Below, piece by piece: positions 1 through 6,049 of a DNA stretch of 7,197 bases. The position numbers and the translations under genes are program-made. Each line of letters begins with the position of its first letter. Positions within the stretch are counted from its first letter, which is position 1. Under the pieces are notes generated by a model. It was given only the letters and a program-made list of their open reading frames with translations, did not search any database and was not told where the DNA came from. This stretch comes from an uncultured bacterium (GTDB lineage Bacteria > Bacteroidota > Bacteroidia > Bacteroidales > Bacteroidaceae), in assembly GCA_945788485.1 (NCBI GenBank), contig CALZMB010000118.1:1-7197 (forward strand), written 5' to 3'.

Positions 1-454
1 TGCAGCGATAGCTCGTCTCGTCGAACGACAGCTGCACGCCAAGCCCCTCTGCCTGCATCAGCAACGCGGCGTCGCCCTCGCTGCGCAGGGCTACAACCAT
101 CTGCTTCTCTTCGGCAAACGAGACGGTGGCGGTCACATTGATGTATCGCGGCTTCGCCCCTTCAGCCGAGGCGGGAGAGGCGGCGAGGGTGAAGAACGTG
201 ACGGGGCGGCTGTACTCGAAGTTGTGCTCGATGTCGAAATCGGCGGTGCGGGCGAGAGAGAGGCAGCACTGGTTGAGCGAGTTGTAGAACATCTTGCCGG
301 CGCTGACGGGCCACCACGCGTCGCCGCGCTTCATGATACGCCCGATGCCGCGCGCCTCTGTCTGCGCGCGGAACGCCTCGCGCTCCGCCTCATATTCAAG
401 GCGCAGCAGCTGCTTCTGCTTCTCAAGCTCAAGTATGGGATTGGTGTAGCTCAT
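1..454 (-). CDS. Probable superfamily I (IGHMBP2/SMUBP-2-like) DNA/RNA helicase, N-terminal part only
   Basis: The frame reads leftwards from an ATG at 454-452 and stays open to the window edge, giving about 151 codons with no stop. The protein begins MSYTNPILELEKQKQLLRLE, a charged and probably helical start rich in Glu, Lys and Leu. It continues through a segment with RGDAWWPVSAGKMFYNSLNQ and ends near GVQLSFDETSYRC. This matches my recollection of the N-terminal, pre-ATPase region of the large IGHMBP2-type SF1 helicases (AAA_11/AAA_12 proteins) of Bacteroidales. The Walker A and later helicase motifs would lie outside the window, so the identification rests on resemblance only. The start is supported by the well-formed minus-strand promoter about 70 bases upstream and by the good reading frame. 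The gene is transcribed away from pyrE and shares its control region. That it is a real gene is nearly certain; the helicase assignment is moderate. Confidence 0.6.
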   Translation of the reverse strand, partial: MSYTNPILELEKQKQLLRLEYEAEREAFRAQTEARGIGRIMKRGDAWWPVSAGKMFYNSLNQCCLSLARTADFDIEHNFEYSRPVTFFTLAASPASAEGAKPRYINVTATVSFAEEKQMVVALRSEGDAALLMQAEGLGVQLSFDETSYRC

Positions 455-522
455 GTCTTCTGACTGGATTGAAAGGCGCGCCGGAGCGGCTCGTGCCTGC
501 ACTGGCGCACCTAAAGAGAATG

Positions 523-554
523 CAAAAATACGATTTTTTCGTGATACGAGCAAA
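523..554 (-). promoter_or_regulatory. Bacteroidetes-type promoter for the leftward helicase-like gene
   Basis: On the minus strand TTTG (plus-strand 554-551) is followed by exactly 20 bases and then TATTTTTG (530-523). This is a full match to the Bacteroidetes sigma-ABfr consensus of a TTG-type -33 box and a TAnnTTTG -7 box. Transcription would start near 516, giving a leader of about 60 bases before the ATG at 454. The assignment is by motif and position only. Confidence 0.6.
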
Positions 555-570
555 AAAAGAGAAAACATAC

Positions 571-600
571 CTGCATTTTCAAGAAAAATACGTAACTTTG
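571..600 (+). promoter_or_regulatory. Bacteroidetes-type promoter for pyrE
   Basis: TAACTTTG at 593-600 is a perfect TAnnTTTG -7 box. The -33 position, 19 bases upstream, has CTG (571-573), a 2-of-3 match to TTG. Transcription would begin near 607, leaving a short AT-rich leader of about 46 bases before the pyrE ATG at 653. The leader is A-rich just before the start (CCTAAAAAAAACATATACAG) and has no Shine-Dalgarno core, as is usual in this phylum. It is probably the main promoter of the rightward run of genes, because I see no comparable -7 box in the spacers further downstream. Confidence 0.55.
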
Positions 601-652
601 TAGCCATATACACACGAAAAAATTATATATCCTAAAAAAAACATATACAGAA

Positions 653-1285
653 ATGGAAGCAATAAAGAACGCGTTCGCAGCCAAGCTGCTTGCCATCAAG
701 GCCATCAAACTCCAGCCGCAAGAGCCTTTCACATGGGCTTCGGGATGGAAGTCTCCTATCTACACCGACAACCGCAAGACACTCGCCTACCCCGACGTGC
801 GCCGCTTTGTGAAACAGGAACTCTGCCATATCATCAACAGCGAATATCCCGAGGCTGACGCCGTAGCCGGCGTGGCGACCGGCGCCATAGCACAGGGCGC
901 GCTCGTGGCAGAAGAGCTGGGCATGCCGTTCTGCTACGTCCGCTCAAAACCGAAAGACCACGGCATGGGCAACCTCATCGAAGGCACGCTGCCAGAAGGG
1001 GCGAAAGTGGTGGTGGTTGAAGACCTCATCTCCACCGGAGGCTCGTCGCTCAAGGCTGTCGAGGCGCTCAGACAGGCCGGCTTCGAGGTTGTGGGCATGG
1101 TGGCAAGCTACACCTACGGCTTCCCCCAGGCGGAAGAGGCGTTCAGACAAGCCGGAGTGAGACTCGTCACCATCTCTGACTACGAACACACCACTGCCAT
1201 AGCCGCCAAGACAGGATATATCCGCGAAGAAGACCTCTCTGTACTCGCTGAATGGAGAAAATCGCCTGAGACCTGGAAAAAGTGA
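653..1285 (+). CDS. pyrE: Orotate phosphoribosyltransferase
   Basis: This enzyme joins orotate to PRPP to make orotidine 5'-monophosphate, the fifth step of de novo UMP synthesis, in the cytosol. The 210-residue protein has the expected family length. Visible motifs are the substrate-contact segment FTWASGWKSPIYTDNR (residues 26-41), the mobile catalytic loop region VRSKPKDHGMGN (96-107) and the type I phosphoribosyltransferase PRPP-binding loop VVVVEDLISTGGSS (119-132, with adjacent acidic E123 and D124). The ATG at 653 is the natural start: it lies about 46 bases after the predicted transcription start, and the protein begins in the typical N-terminal helix. The stop codon sits in an AAAAAG-TGA-CTTTTT inverted repeat, too AU-rich to be a convincing terminator, so transcription may continue into the next genes. 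It is first in the rightward gene run and divergent from the helicase-like gene. Confidence 0.96.
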   Translation: MEAIKNAFAAKLLAIKAIKLQPQEPFTWASGWKSPIYTDNRKTLAYPDVRRFVKQELCHIINSEYPEADAVAGVATGAIAQGALVAEELGMPFCYVRSKPKDHGMGNLIEGTLPEGAKVVVVEDLISTGGSSLKAVEALRQAGFEVVGMVASYTYGFPQAEEAFRQAGVRLVTISDYEHTTAIAAKTGYIREEDLSVLAEWRKSPETWKK

Positions 1286-1320
1286 CTTTTTTATTCGATT
1301 TCAGCGTTACGGACGTCACG

Positions 1321-1371
1321 AACGATAATAACGTTCCTAACGATAATAACGTTATTAACGACAATAACGCT
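1321..1371 (+). repeat. Short tandem repeat, three 18-bp periods, in the pyrE downstream spacer
   Basis: AACGATAATAACGTT occurs exactly at 1321-1335 and 1339-1353, and a two-mismatch copy, AACGACAATAACGCT, lies at 1357-1371. The period is 18 bases, with a variable three-base linker (CCT, ATT). The junction between copies two and three creates a 14-bp perfect palindrome, TAATAACGTTATTA, at 1344-1357. The array ends 25 bases before the next start codon, so it would be in the 5' part of any transcript or in the middle of a pyrE-led message. It could be a regulator-binding array or simple replication-slippage DNA; the sequence alone does not decide. Confidence 0.8.
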
Positions 1372-1396
1372 AAACTCGTCAACTCAAAAAAATACA

Positions 1397-1873
1397 ATGG
1401 CAAAATACGAAAGCAAAGTGAACTACATTCCGCATGCAACCGCTGAACAGGTGTATGCGAAGCTGTCGAACCTCGAATCGTTCAAGCCCCTGTTGGAGAA
1501 CATCGCCACAAACCCTCTCGTCAGACAGAAAATCGAGGAGGAAGGACAAGACCCGAAGATTCTTGAACAGCTGAAAGACGTGAAACTCACTGCCGACACC
1601 ATCACTTTCCCCGCCCCTATGATCGGAAGCATCACACTCGAAATCATCGAGCGCGAAGAGAACCGCTGCATCAAGATGCAGGCTGCCAACGTGCCGATGG
1701 AGGGAAACCTCTGGATTCAGGTGCTGCCAGTCTCGACAGGCGGCGCGAAGATGCGCATCACGCTGAAGGCGGAACTGAACATGATGATGAAGATGATGGT
1801 AGGCTCGAAACTGCAAAAAGGCATCGACAACATGGCGGCTGTGCTCGCGCAACTGCCCTATCAAGTGATGTGA
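1397..1873 (+). CDS. SRPBCC (START/polyketide-cyclase-like) fold protein of unknown function
   Basis: The 158-residue soluble protein has no signal peptide or membrane segment. It starts MAKYESKVNYIPHATAEQVY and continues with an LSNLESFKPLLEN segment, which is the usual opening of the SRPBCC helix-grip fold: a first beta strand, then two short helices. Beta-rich stretches follow (TADTITFPAPMIGSITLEII, residues 66-85, and LWIQVLPV...AKMRITLKAEL), and a Met-rich C-terminal helix (NMMMKMMVGSKLQKGIDNMA) would close the ligand cavity. Family members bind hydrophobic ligands or act in membrane or cofactor metabolism, but nothing here fixes a ligand. The start follows an A-rich stretch (AACTCAAAAAAATACA). 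It lies 111 bases after pyrE and 18 before argH on the same strand, so it probably belongs to one transcription unit with them. The fold call is a pattern judgement. Confidence 0.78.
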   Translation: MAKYESKVNYIPHATAEQVYAKLSNLESFKPLLENIATNPLVRQKIEEEGQDPKILEQLKDVKLTADTITFPAPMIGSITLEIIEREENRCIKMQAANVPMEGNLWIQVLPVSTGGAKMRITLKAELNMMMKMMVGSKLQKGIDNMAAVLAQLPYQVM

Positions 1874-1891
1874 CGTAAAAAACAAATAGAA

Positions 1892-3238
1892 ATGAAACTC
1901 TGGGAAAAGAACTACAGCATAAACAAAGAGATTGAACGATTCACCGTCGGACGCGACAGAGAACTCGACATCTATCTCGCGAAATACGACGTGCTCGGCT
2001 CTATGGCGCACATCACGATGCTCAACAGCATCGGACTCATCGCCGACGACGAGCTGCCCGTCCTGCTCGCCGAGCTGCGGCGCATCTACGACATCTGCGA
2101 GAAGGGCGAGTTCGTCATCGAAGACGACATAGAGGACGTACACTCGCAGGTGGAGCTGATGCTCACACGCGCGCTGGGCGATATGGGAAAGAAGATACAC
2201 TCGGGACGCTCGCGCAACGACCAGGTGCTGCTCGACCTGAAGCTCTTCACGCGTGCGCAGCTGAAAGAGGTGGTTGAAGAGACAATGTCGCTCTTCGACG
2301 AGCTTCTCGCCAAGTCTGAAGAATACAAGAACGTGCTCATGCCGGGCTACACGCACCTGCAGGTGGCTATGCCGTCGAGCTTCGGACTGTGGTTCGGCGC
2401 ATACGCCGAATCGCTCACCGACGACATGCTGTTCTTGCAGGCTGCCTACCGCCTCACCAACCGCAACCCCCTCGGCTCAGCTGCCGGATACGGCTCGTCG
2501 TTCCCGCTCAACAGGCAGATGACGACCGACCTGCTCGGCTTCGACAGCATGAACTACAACGTGGTCTATGCACAGATGGGACGAGGAAAGATGGAGCGTA
2601 ACGTAGCATTCGCGATGGCATCCGTCGCCGGCACACTCGCCAAACTCGCCTTCGACGCCTGCCTCTTCAACTCGCAGAACTTCTCGTTCGTGAAACTGCC
2701 GAAAGAGTGTACGACAGGCTCGTCCATCATGCCGCACAAAAAAAACCCCGATGTCTTCGAACTCATCAGGGCTAAGTCAAACAAGCTGCAGGCGCTGCCG
2801 CAGCAGGTGACACTCATCATGAACAACCTGCCTTGCGGATATTTCCGCGACCTGCAGATAATAAAAGAGGTCTTCCTCCCAGCTTTCGGCGAGCTGAAAG
2901 ACTGCCTGCAGATGACGGCGTACATCATCAACCGCATGGAGGTGAGAGACAACATTCTGCAAAACAGCATGTACGACGCCATCTTCTCCGTAGAAGAGGT
3001 GAACCGCCTCGCCGCCGCCGGCATGCCATTCCGCGACGCATACAAGAAGGTGGGGCTTGACATCGAAGCCGGCACATTCAAGCCCGACCGCGACATACAC
3101 CACACGCACGAAGGCTCGATAGGCAACCTGTGCAACGACCGCATCGACAGCCTCATGCGCAGCATCGTAGAGGAGTTCCGCTTCTGCCGTGTCGAAGAAG
3201 CCGAAAAAGCACTGCTCTCTTCCGCCGAAAGAAAATGA
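1892..3238 (+). CDS. argH: Argininosuccinate lyase
   Basis: ArgH splits argininosuccinate into arginine and fumarate, the last step of arginine synthesis, in the cytosol as a homotetramer. The 448-residue protein is close to the normal family length of about 450-460. Family motifs are all present in order: EDVHSQVE (81-88), HSGRSRNDQV (103-112), the general acid/base region GYTHLQVAMPS (152-162, with T154 and H155) and the fumarase/aspartase-superfamily signature GSSIMPHKKNPD (276-287), the mobile loop with the catalytic serine. The gene begins 18 bases after the SRPBCC gene, with an A-rich AAAAAACAAATAGAA before the ATG and no classical ribosome site. Its TGA stop overlaps the next start as ATGA, implying translational coupling to the lipoprotein gene. 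The catalytic-loop codons contain a run of eight A bases (CACAAAAAAAAC), a possible but unremarkable slippage site. Confidence 0.96.
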   Translation: MKLWEKNYSINKEIERFTVGRDRELDIYLAKYDVLGSMAHITMLNSIGLIADDELPVLLAELRRIYDICEKGEFVIEDDIEDVHSQVELMLTRALGDMGKKIHSGRSRNDQVLLDLKLFTRAQLKEVVEETMSLFDELLAKSEEYKNVLMPGYTHLQVAMPSSFGLWFGAYAESLTDDMLFLQAAYRLTNRNPLGSAAGYGSSFPLNRQMTTDLLGFDSMNYNVVYAQMGRGKMERNVAFAMASVAGTLAKLAFDACLFNSQNFSFVKLPKECTTGSSIMPHKKNPDVFELIRAKSNKLQALPQQVTLIMNNLPCGYFRDLQIIKEVFLPAFGELKDCLQMTAYIINRMEVRDNILQNSMYDAIFSVEEVNRLAAAGMPFRDAYKKVGLDIEAGTFKPDRDIHHTHEGSIGNLCNDRIDSLMRSIVEEFRFCRVEEAEKALLSSAERK

Positions 3239-3828
3239 CGACCATCAAGAAAATGAAAACCTCTGCAGCGCAAAGAATGATGAAGACGTTGCTGGCGGCT
3301 GCAGCGCTGCTGTGCGCCACAGCCTGCAGCGACGGCTTCACATACACCACCTACCCCTGCTATCTCGTCATAGACAACAGCGTGCATCAGAACAACACTC
3401 TCGCCGCTGCCATGACAGCCGCCTCGCCGGGCGTCTTCTGCACGATAAAAAGCAACGAGACGAAGAAGAAATATCTCTTCTCGAACAACATGGGACAGTC
3501 GTCGGAGACCGCCTTCACCGCCATCGACCTGCGGCAGACACGCAGCATCGGAATGAACAACGCCGTCGTCGTGGGCTTCGGCTCGCTCACGGCAGAGTTC
3601 TACGCCTACGACCTCGAATGTCCTGCCTGCTACGACCCCAACGCCGTGCCAAACCGCTCGAAACCGCTGACGATAAAGTCTGACGGCACCGCCACTTGCA
3701 ACGTCTGCCAACGAACGTTCAACCTCAACACCGGCGGCAACTGCACATCAGAGGCGGGGGTGAAGAACATGACACGCTACAGGGCAAACACATCAGGGCC
3801 CTTCGGCACTCTCGCCGTTGGAAACTGA
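3235..3828 (+). CDS. Predicted lipoprotein with paired CxxC motifs, function unknown
   Basis: From the ATG that overlaps the argH stop (ATGA) this is 197 residues. A basic N-terminus is followed by a hydrophobic core, TLLAAAALLCATAC, then SDG. C31 is the likely lipidated residue, although ATAC is a weak lipobox because -3 is Ala rather than Leu. Starts at 3253, 3277 or 3280 are in frame and would give shorter, equally workable signals. The mature part has an N-terminal YPCYLVIDNS segment, a central beta-rich NNAVVVGFG stretch, and a C-terminal half with CPAC (129-132) and CNVC (155-158) separated by 22 residues, ending RYRANTSGPFGTLAVGN. This resembles a common Bacteroidales lipoprotein family as I remember it. 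The four cysteines could form a zinc-ribbon or rubredoxin-like metal site. It is not a classical Rieske site, which needs CxH and CxxH. C42, C69 and C170 are further cysteines. No function is known to me. Confidence 0.8.
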   Translation: MTTIKKMKTSAAQRMMKTLLAAAALLCATACSDGFTYTTYPCYLVIDNSVHQNNTLAAAMTAASPGVFCTIKSNETKKKYLFSNNMGQSSETAFTAIDLRQTRSIGMNNAVVVGFGSLTAEFYAYDLECPACYDPNAVPNRSKPLTIKSDGTATCNVCQRTFNLNTGGNCTSEAGVKNMTRYRANTSGPFGTLAVGN

Positions 3829-3922
3829 CAAACGAGCGAGAGGAGAGCGGAGCTTGCTCCGGCTATCCCGAGCGAGGAGGAAGAAGGCGAAGCCAACTGA
3901 CAAACGAAAACCTCTGACAAAC
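3823..3922 (+). repeat. Direct repeats framing a GC-rich hairpin between the two envelope genes
   Basis: AACTGACAAACGA occurs exactly at 3823-3835 (spanning the lipoprotein stop codon) and again at 3895-3907, 72 bases apart; a shorter copy, CTGACAAAC, lies at 3914-3922. CGAGCGAG also occurs twice (3833-3840 and 3869-3876), 36 bases apart. Between the 13-mers is a hairpin at 3846-3864: AGC plus GGAGC pair with GCTCC plus GCT, with one bulged G and a very tight loop. No run of T follows, so it is not a typical intrinsic terminator. The segment is purine-biased, unlike the flanking coding DNA. It could be a small dispersed intergenic repeat or a local duplication. Confidence 0.55.
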
Positions 3923-3946
3923 AAAGCGACAAGCGCTACACCAATC

Positions 3947-4576
3947 ATGCACATGCCCACGACACAGAAACTGAGGACACTGCTCGCAGCCCTCACCCTA
4001 TTCCTCCCGGCTCTGCATACAGCCGCGCAAGAGATTCCAGTGCTCACGCCATGGGGCACCCCCTACTCGTGGCTGCACAAAGGGCTGAACCTGCAGCTCG
4101 ACCTCGGCGCGGCGATAGGCTTCGGGAAACACAACCCCTACCGCAACGGAGCATTCTTCACCGATGTCTCTGCACTCTATCTCACACAGTGCGGAGACCC
4201 GAAGCTATGGGTGGCGGCAGGCGCAACACTCGCACACACCCGTGTGGCAGGCGAATCGTATGTCAATGCGGCAATAGGAGTCACGGCAGCATATCAGCTC
4301 ACCGACCGCCTCACAGCCCTCGCCGCTGTCGCCTGCACCACACCGCCGCTCGCCGGCAAGCCACGCTATGCCTGCGCCCCGCCATGCCTCAACCCCATGT
4401 CGCCCATGTCGCTGCGCCAGCCACTCTATTTCCGCTCGCCGTATTTCTATCCAGACATGAGGATGACGCCGGGCATGAGCGTCACAGGAGGCGTGGACTA
4501 TAAGGTCAGCGAGGCGTTCCACATCGGCGTCAGCGCGACATGGAGCGTCGTCAACGACAACGCCGGCTGGCATTGA
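3947..4576 (+). CDS. Small exported protein of unknown function, possibly an outer-membrane beta-barrel
   Basis: I chose the ATG at 3947 (MHMPTTQKLR...; 209 residues). An ATG at 3953 is equally good. The open frame extends back to 3818, but that part crosses the repeat-bearing spacer, is Arg/Lys-rich and would bury the signal peptide. The signal peptide is clear: KLR, the hydrophobic TLLAALTLFLPAL, and a probable cleavage after HTAA, before QEIPV. The mature protein opens with TPWGTPYSWLHKGLNLQLDL and then alternates glycine-rich and aromatic stretches such as AAIGFG, VAAGATLAH, NAAIGVTAAY and MSVTGGVDY, typical of beta strands in a small barrel. A Pro-, Cys- and Met-rich insert (YACAPPCLNPMSPMS) lies before the last strands. 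It ends in ISVSA-like strand GVSATWSVV and a short NDNAGWH tail, without the terminal aromatic residue usual for barrel assembly. It recalls a small hypothetical Bacteroidales family with no assigned role. Confidence 0.7.
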   Translation: MHMPTTQKLRTLLAALTLFLPALHTAAQEIPVLTPWGTPYSWLHKGLNLQLDLGAAIGFGKHNPYRNGAFFTDVSALYLTQCGDPKLWVAAGATLAHTRVAGESYVNAAIGVTAAYQLTDRLTALAAVACTTPPLAGKPRYACAPPCLNPMSPMSLRQPLYFRSPYFYPDMRMTPGMSVTGGVDYKVSEAFHIGVSATWSVVNDNAGWH

Positions 4577-4602
4577 CAACCCCATCACCCTCTCTGAAAA
4601 GA

Positions 4603-5469
4603 ATGACATACAACGACATCATCAACCGCATCGCCACAATCTACGACAGGCAAGAGGCACGCGCCATAGCGCGACGGCTGTTGGAAGAGGCGTTCGGCCT
4701 CTCGCTGACAGACATCGCGCTCGGTTTGGTGGAAAAGCTGTCTGCCAACGAGACAACACGCTTAGAGCAGATGCTCAGACGACTGGAAGAGAGCGAGCCG
4801 CTGCAGTATGTCATGGGGAAGACGACATTCTGCGGATATGCCTTCCGCGTGCGGGAAGGCGTGCTCATACCGCGGCCCGAGACAGAGCAGTTGGTGGAGA
4901 TGGCAGCGGAGGCAGCGAAACAGGCGGGCGCTGAGCCGCGCATTCTCGACATCGGGACAGGCTCGGGGTGCATAGCAATCTCCGTTTACAGGAAACTGCG
5001 CGACGAGGGGCGGAAACCGCTTGTCACGGCGTGCGACATAAGCACCGGCGCTCTCGGCATAGCACAGGAGAACGCTGAAAGGCTGAAGGCCGAGATACGC
5101 TTCGTGAAATGCGACATCCTCTCGCCTGACGGCCAGATGATGTTCAACGGCGAAGAGTTCGACATCATCGTGTCAAACCCTCCCTACATCTGCCAAAGCG
5201 AGGCACAGACGATGCACCCCAACGTGCTGCGCCATGAACCCCACACCGCCCTCTTCGTGCCAGACGACGACGCCATGCTCTTCTACAGGAACATCGCCGC
5301 CATGGCTCGCCGCACACTGAGACAGGACGGGCGCCTGCTGTTTGAGATAAACCGGAACTACGGAAAAGAGACGTCGCGGCTGCTCGCGCAGACGGGATAT
5401 GCCGACGTGGAGACTGTCAGAGACATCTACGGCAACCCGCGCTTCGTCACGGCACGAAAACAAAACTGA
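4603..5469 (+). CDS. prmC: Peptide chain release factor N5-glutamine methyltransferase
   Basis: PrmC transfers a methyl group from S-adenosylmethionine to the glutamine of the GGQ motif in release factors 1 and 2, raising termination efficiency. The 288-residue protein has the normal length and two-part layout. The helical N-terminal domain runs to about residue 75 and includes the conserved SEPLQYVMGKTTFCG (64-78). After VLIPRPETE (87-95) comes the Rossmann-type methyltransferase domain, with the SAM-binding glycine motif DIGTGSGCIAI (116-126), an acidic D145 in CDIS, and the substrate-glutamine motif SNPPY (191-195). The ATG at 4603 was chosen because it lies 26 bases after the preceding stop, after an A-rich CTGAAAAGA, and gives the standard N-terminus. 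An earlier in-frame ATG at 4540 would overlap the upstream gene. It is followed after only 5 bases by recX, so the two are almost certainly co-transcribed. Confidence 0.95.
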   Translation: MTYNDIINRIATIYDRQEARAIARRLLEEAFGLSLTDIALGLVEKLSANETTRLEQMLRRLEESEPLQYVMGKTTFCGYAFRVREGVLIPRPETEQLVEMAAEAAKQAGAEPRILDIGTGSGCIAISVYRKLRDEGRKPLVTACDISTGALGIAQENAERLKAEIRFVKCDILSPDGQMMFNGEEFDIIVSNPPYICQSEAQTMHPNVLRHEPHTALFVPDDDAMLFYRNIAAMARRTLRQDGRLLFEINRNYGKETSRLLAQTGYADVETVRDIYGNPRFVTARKQN

Positions 5470-5474
5470 CTGAC

Positions 5475-5933
5475 ATGGAAGACAAGAAGCAAGAAATCAT
5501 CTCGCGCCTCGCCGCCCTCTGCGCACAAAGAGAGGTGTGTGCCAGCGAAGCGAGAAAGAAGATAGAGAAATGGGACACGGACAACGCCCTCGCCGACAGC
5601 ATCATCGACTGTCTGAAGAACGAGAGATACATAGACGAGCACAGATACTGCCGAGCTTTCATACACGACAAGATGCAATACAACCACTGGGGAGAACACA
5701 AAATCGCAGCAGCGCTCAGACAGAAAAGCATCCCCGACAACATCGTTTCTGAAACGCTCGCCGAGATTCCCCCTCAGCAATGGCAAGAGATTCTGGACAT
5801 CGAACTGAAAAAGAAAGCGAGGCAGCTGAAAGGCGACAGCTACGAACGCCGCACGCGCCTCATCCGCTTCGCCATGCAAAGAGGCTTCTCATACAGCCTC
5901 GCCGAACAATGCGCCGCACGCATCGAAGAATAA
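5475..5933 (+). CDS. recX: Regulatory protein RecX, modulator of RecA
   Basis: RecX binds RecA filaments and limits recombinase activity in DNA repair and recombination. The protein is 152 residues, within the family range, almost entirely helical, and has the three three-helix repeats expected of RecX. Recognisable elements are NERYIDEHRYCRAFIHDK (49-66, corresponding to the usual gyLdDerfA-type motif), WGEHKIAAALRQKSIP (72-87, like the kG..kI...L..kgi motif) and a C-terminal RRTRLIRFAMQRGFSYSLAEQ (125-145, like the K...fL.rRGF motif). It starts 5 bases after the prmC stop. No recA lies in the window, so its regulation is probably tied to the prmC transcript rather than to a local SOS site, and I see no LexA-type operator in front of it. 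It is the last gene of the rightward run, convergent with lrgB. Confidence 0.9.
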   Translation: MEDKKQEIISRLAALCAQREVCASEARKKIEKWDTDNALADSIIDCLKNERYIDEHRYCRAFIHDKMQYNHWGEHKIAAALRQKSIPDNIVSETLAEIPPQQWQEILDIELKKKARQLKGDSYERRTRLIRFAMQRGFSYSLAEQCAARIEE

Positions 5934-5986
5934 GATTGCGCTGTTTTATATAGGTAATACAAAATGAAAACAAGACAATCAAGATG

Positions 5987-6040
5987 GGCGTGTATGCATT
6001 CCGCATAGACTGCGCCAAGCATATCAGCCGCCTGACGCAG
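5987..6040. terminator. Weak overlapping hairpins in the recX/lrgB convergent gap
   Basis: The 116-base gap between the converging genes holds two alternative structures. One pairs TATGC (5993-5997) with GCATA (6003-6007), with outer GGCG and CGCC arms. The other pairs CTGCG (6010-6014) with CGCAG (6036-6040) and nests TCAG/CTGA around a CCGC loop. They share bases 6010-6016, so they cannot both form fully. Neither has a clear T-run on either strand. The position fits a bidirectional terminator, but the sequence evidence is weak. The rest of the gap is AT-rich without recognisable content. Confidence 0.25.
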
Positions 6041-6049
6041 CCGTTACTT

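Noticed and set aside
129..158. Rieske [2Fe-2S] site in the lipoprotein (coordinates are residues of the 197-residue protein)
   Set aside because: The motif has CPAC and CNVC with no histidines at the ligand positions, so it cannot be a standard Rieske centre. A zinc-type site is the more economical reading.
1277..1291. AAAAAG-TGA-CTTTTT inverted repeat at the pyrE stop codon as a terminator
   Set aside because: The stem is almost entirely A-U with a three-base loop, so it would be too unstable to terminate reliably. Left uncalled.
1379..2356. Long minus-strand open frame (325 codons) antisense to the SRPBCC gene and argH
   Set aside because: Its translation is a low-complexity His/Val/Leu/Phe/Arg mixture with no recognisable motif, and it is fully covered by two convincing plus-strand genes. 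It is a by-product of their codon use.
2733..2749. Run of eight A bases in the argH catalytic-loop codons as a programmed frameshift site
   Set aside because: The frame is correct across it and the protein is full length. The run follows from Lys-Lys-Asn codons in an invariant motif, and no downstream stimulatory structure is evident.
2566..3711. Long minus-strand open frame (381 codons) antisense to argH and the lipoprotein gene
   Set aside because: It crosses two well-supported genes on the other strand and shows Ser/Arg/Met-rich shadow composition without domain motifs.
4540..4602. Upstream start for prmC at 4540
   Set aside because: It would overlap the preceding gene by 37 bases and add 21 residues (MERRQRQRRLALTT...) unlike PrmC N-termini. 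The ATG at 4603 gives the normal family start.
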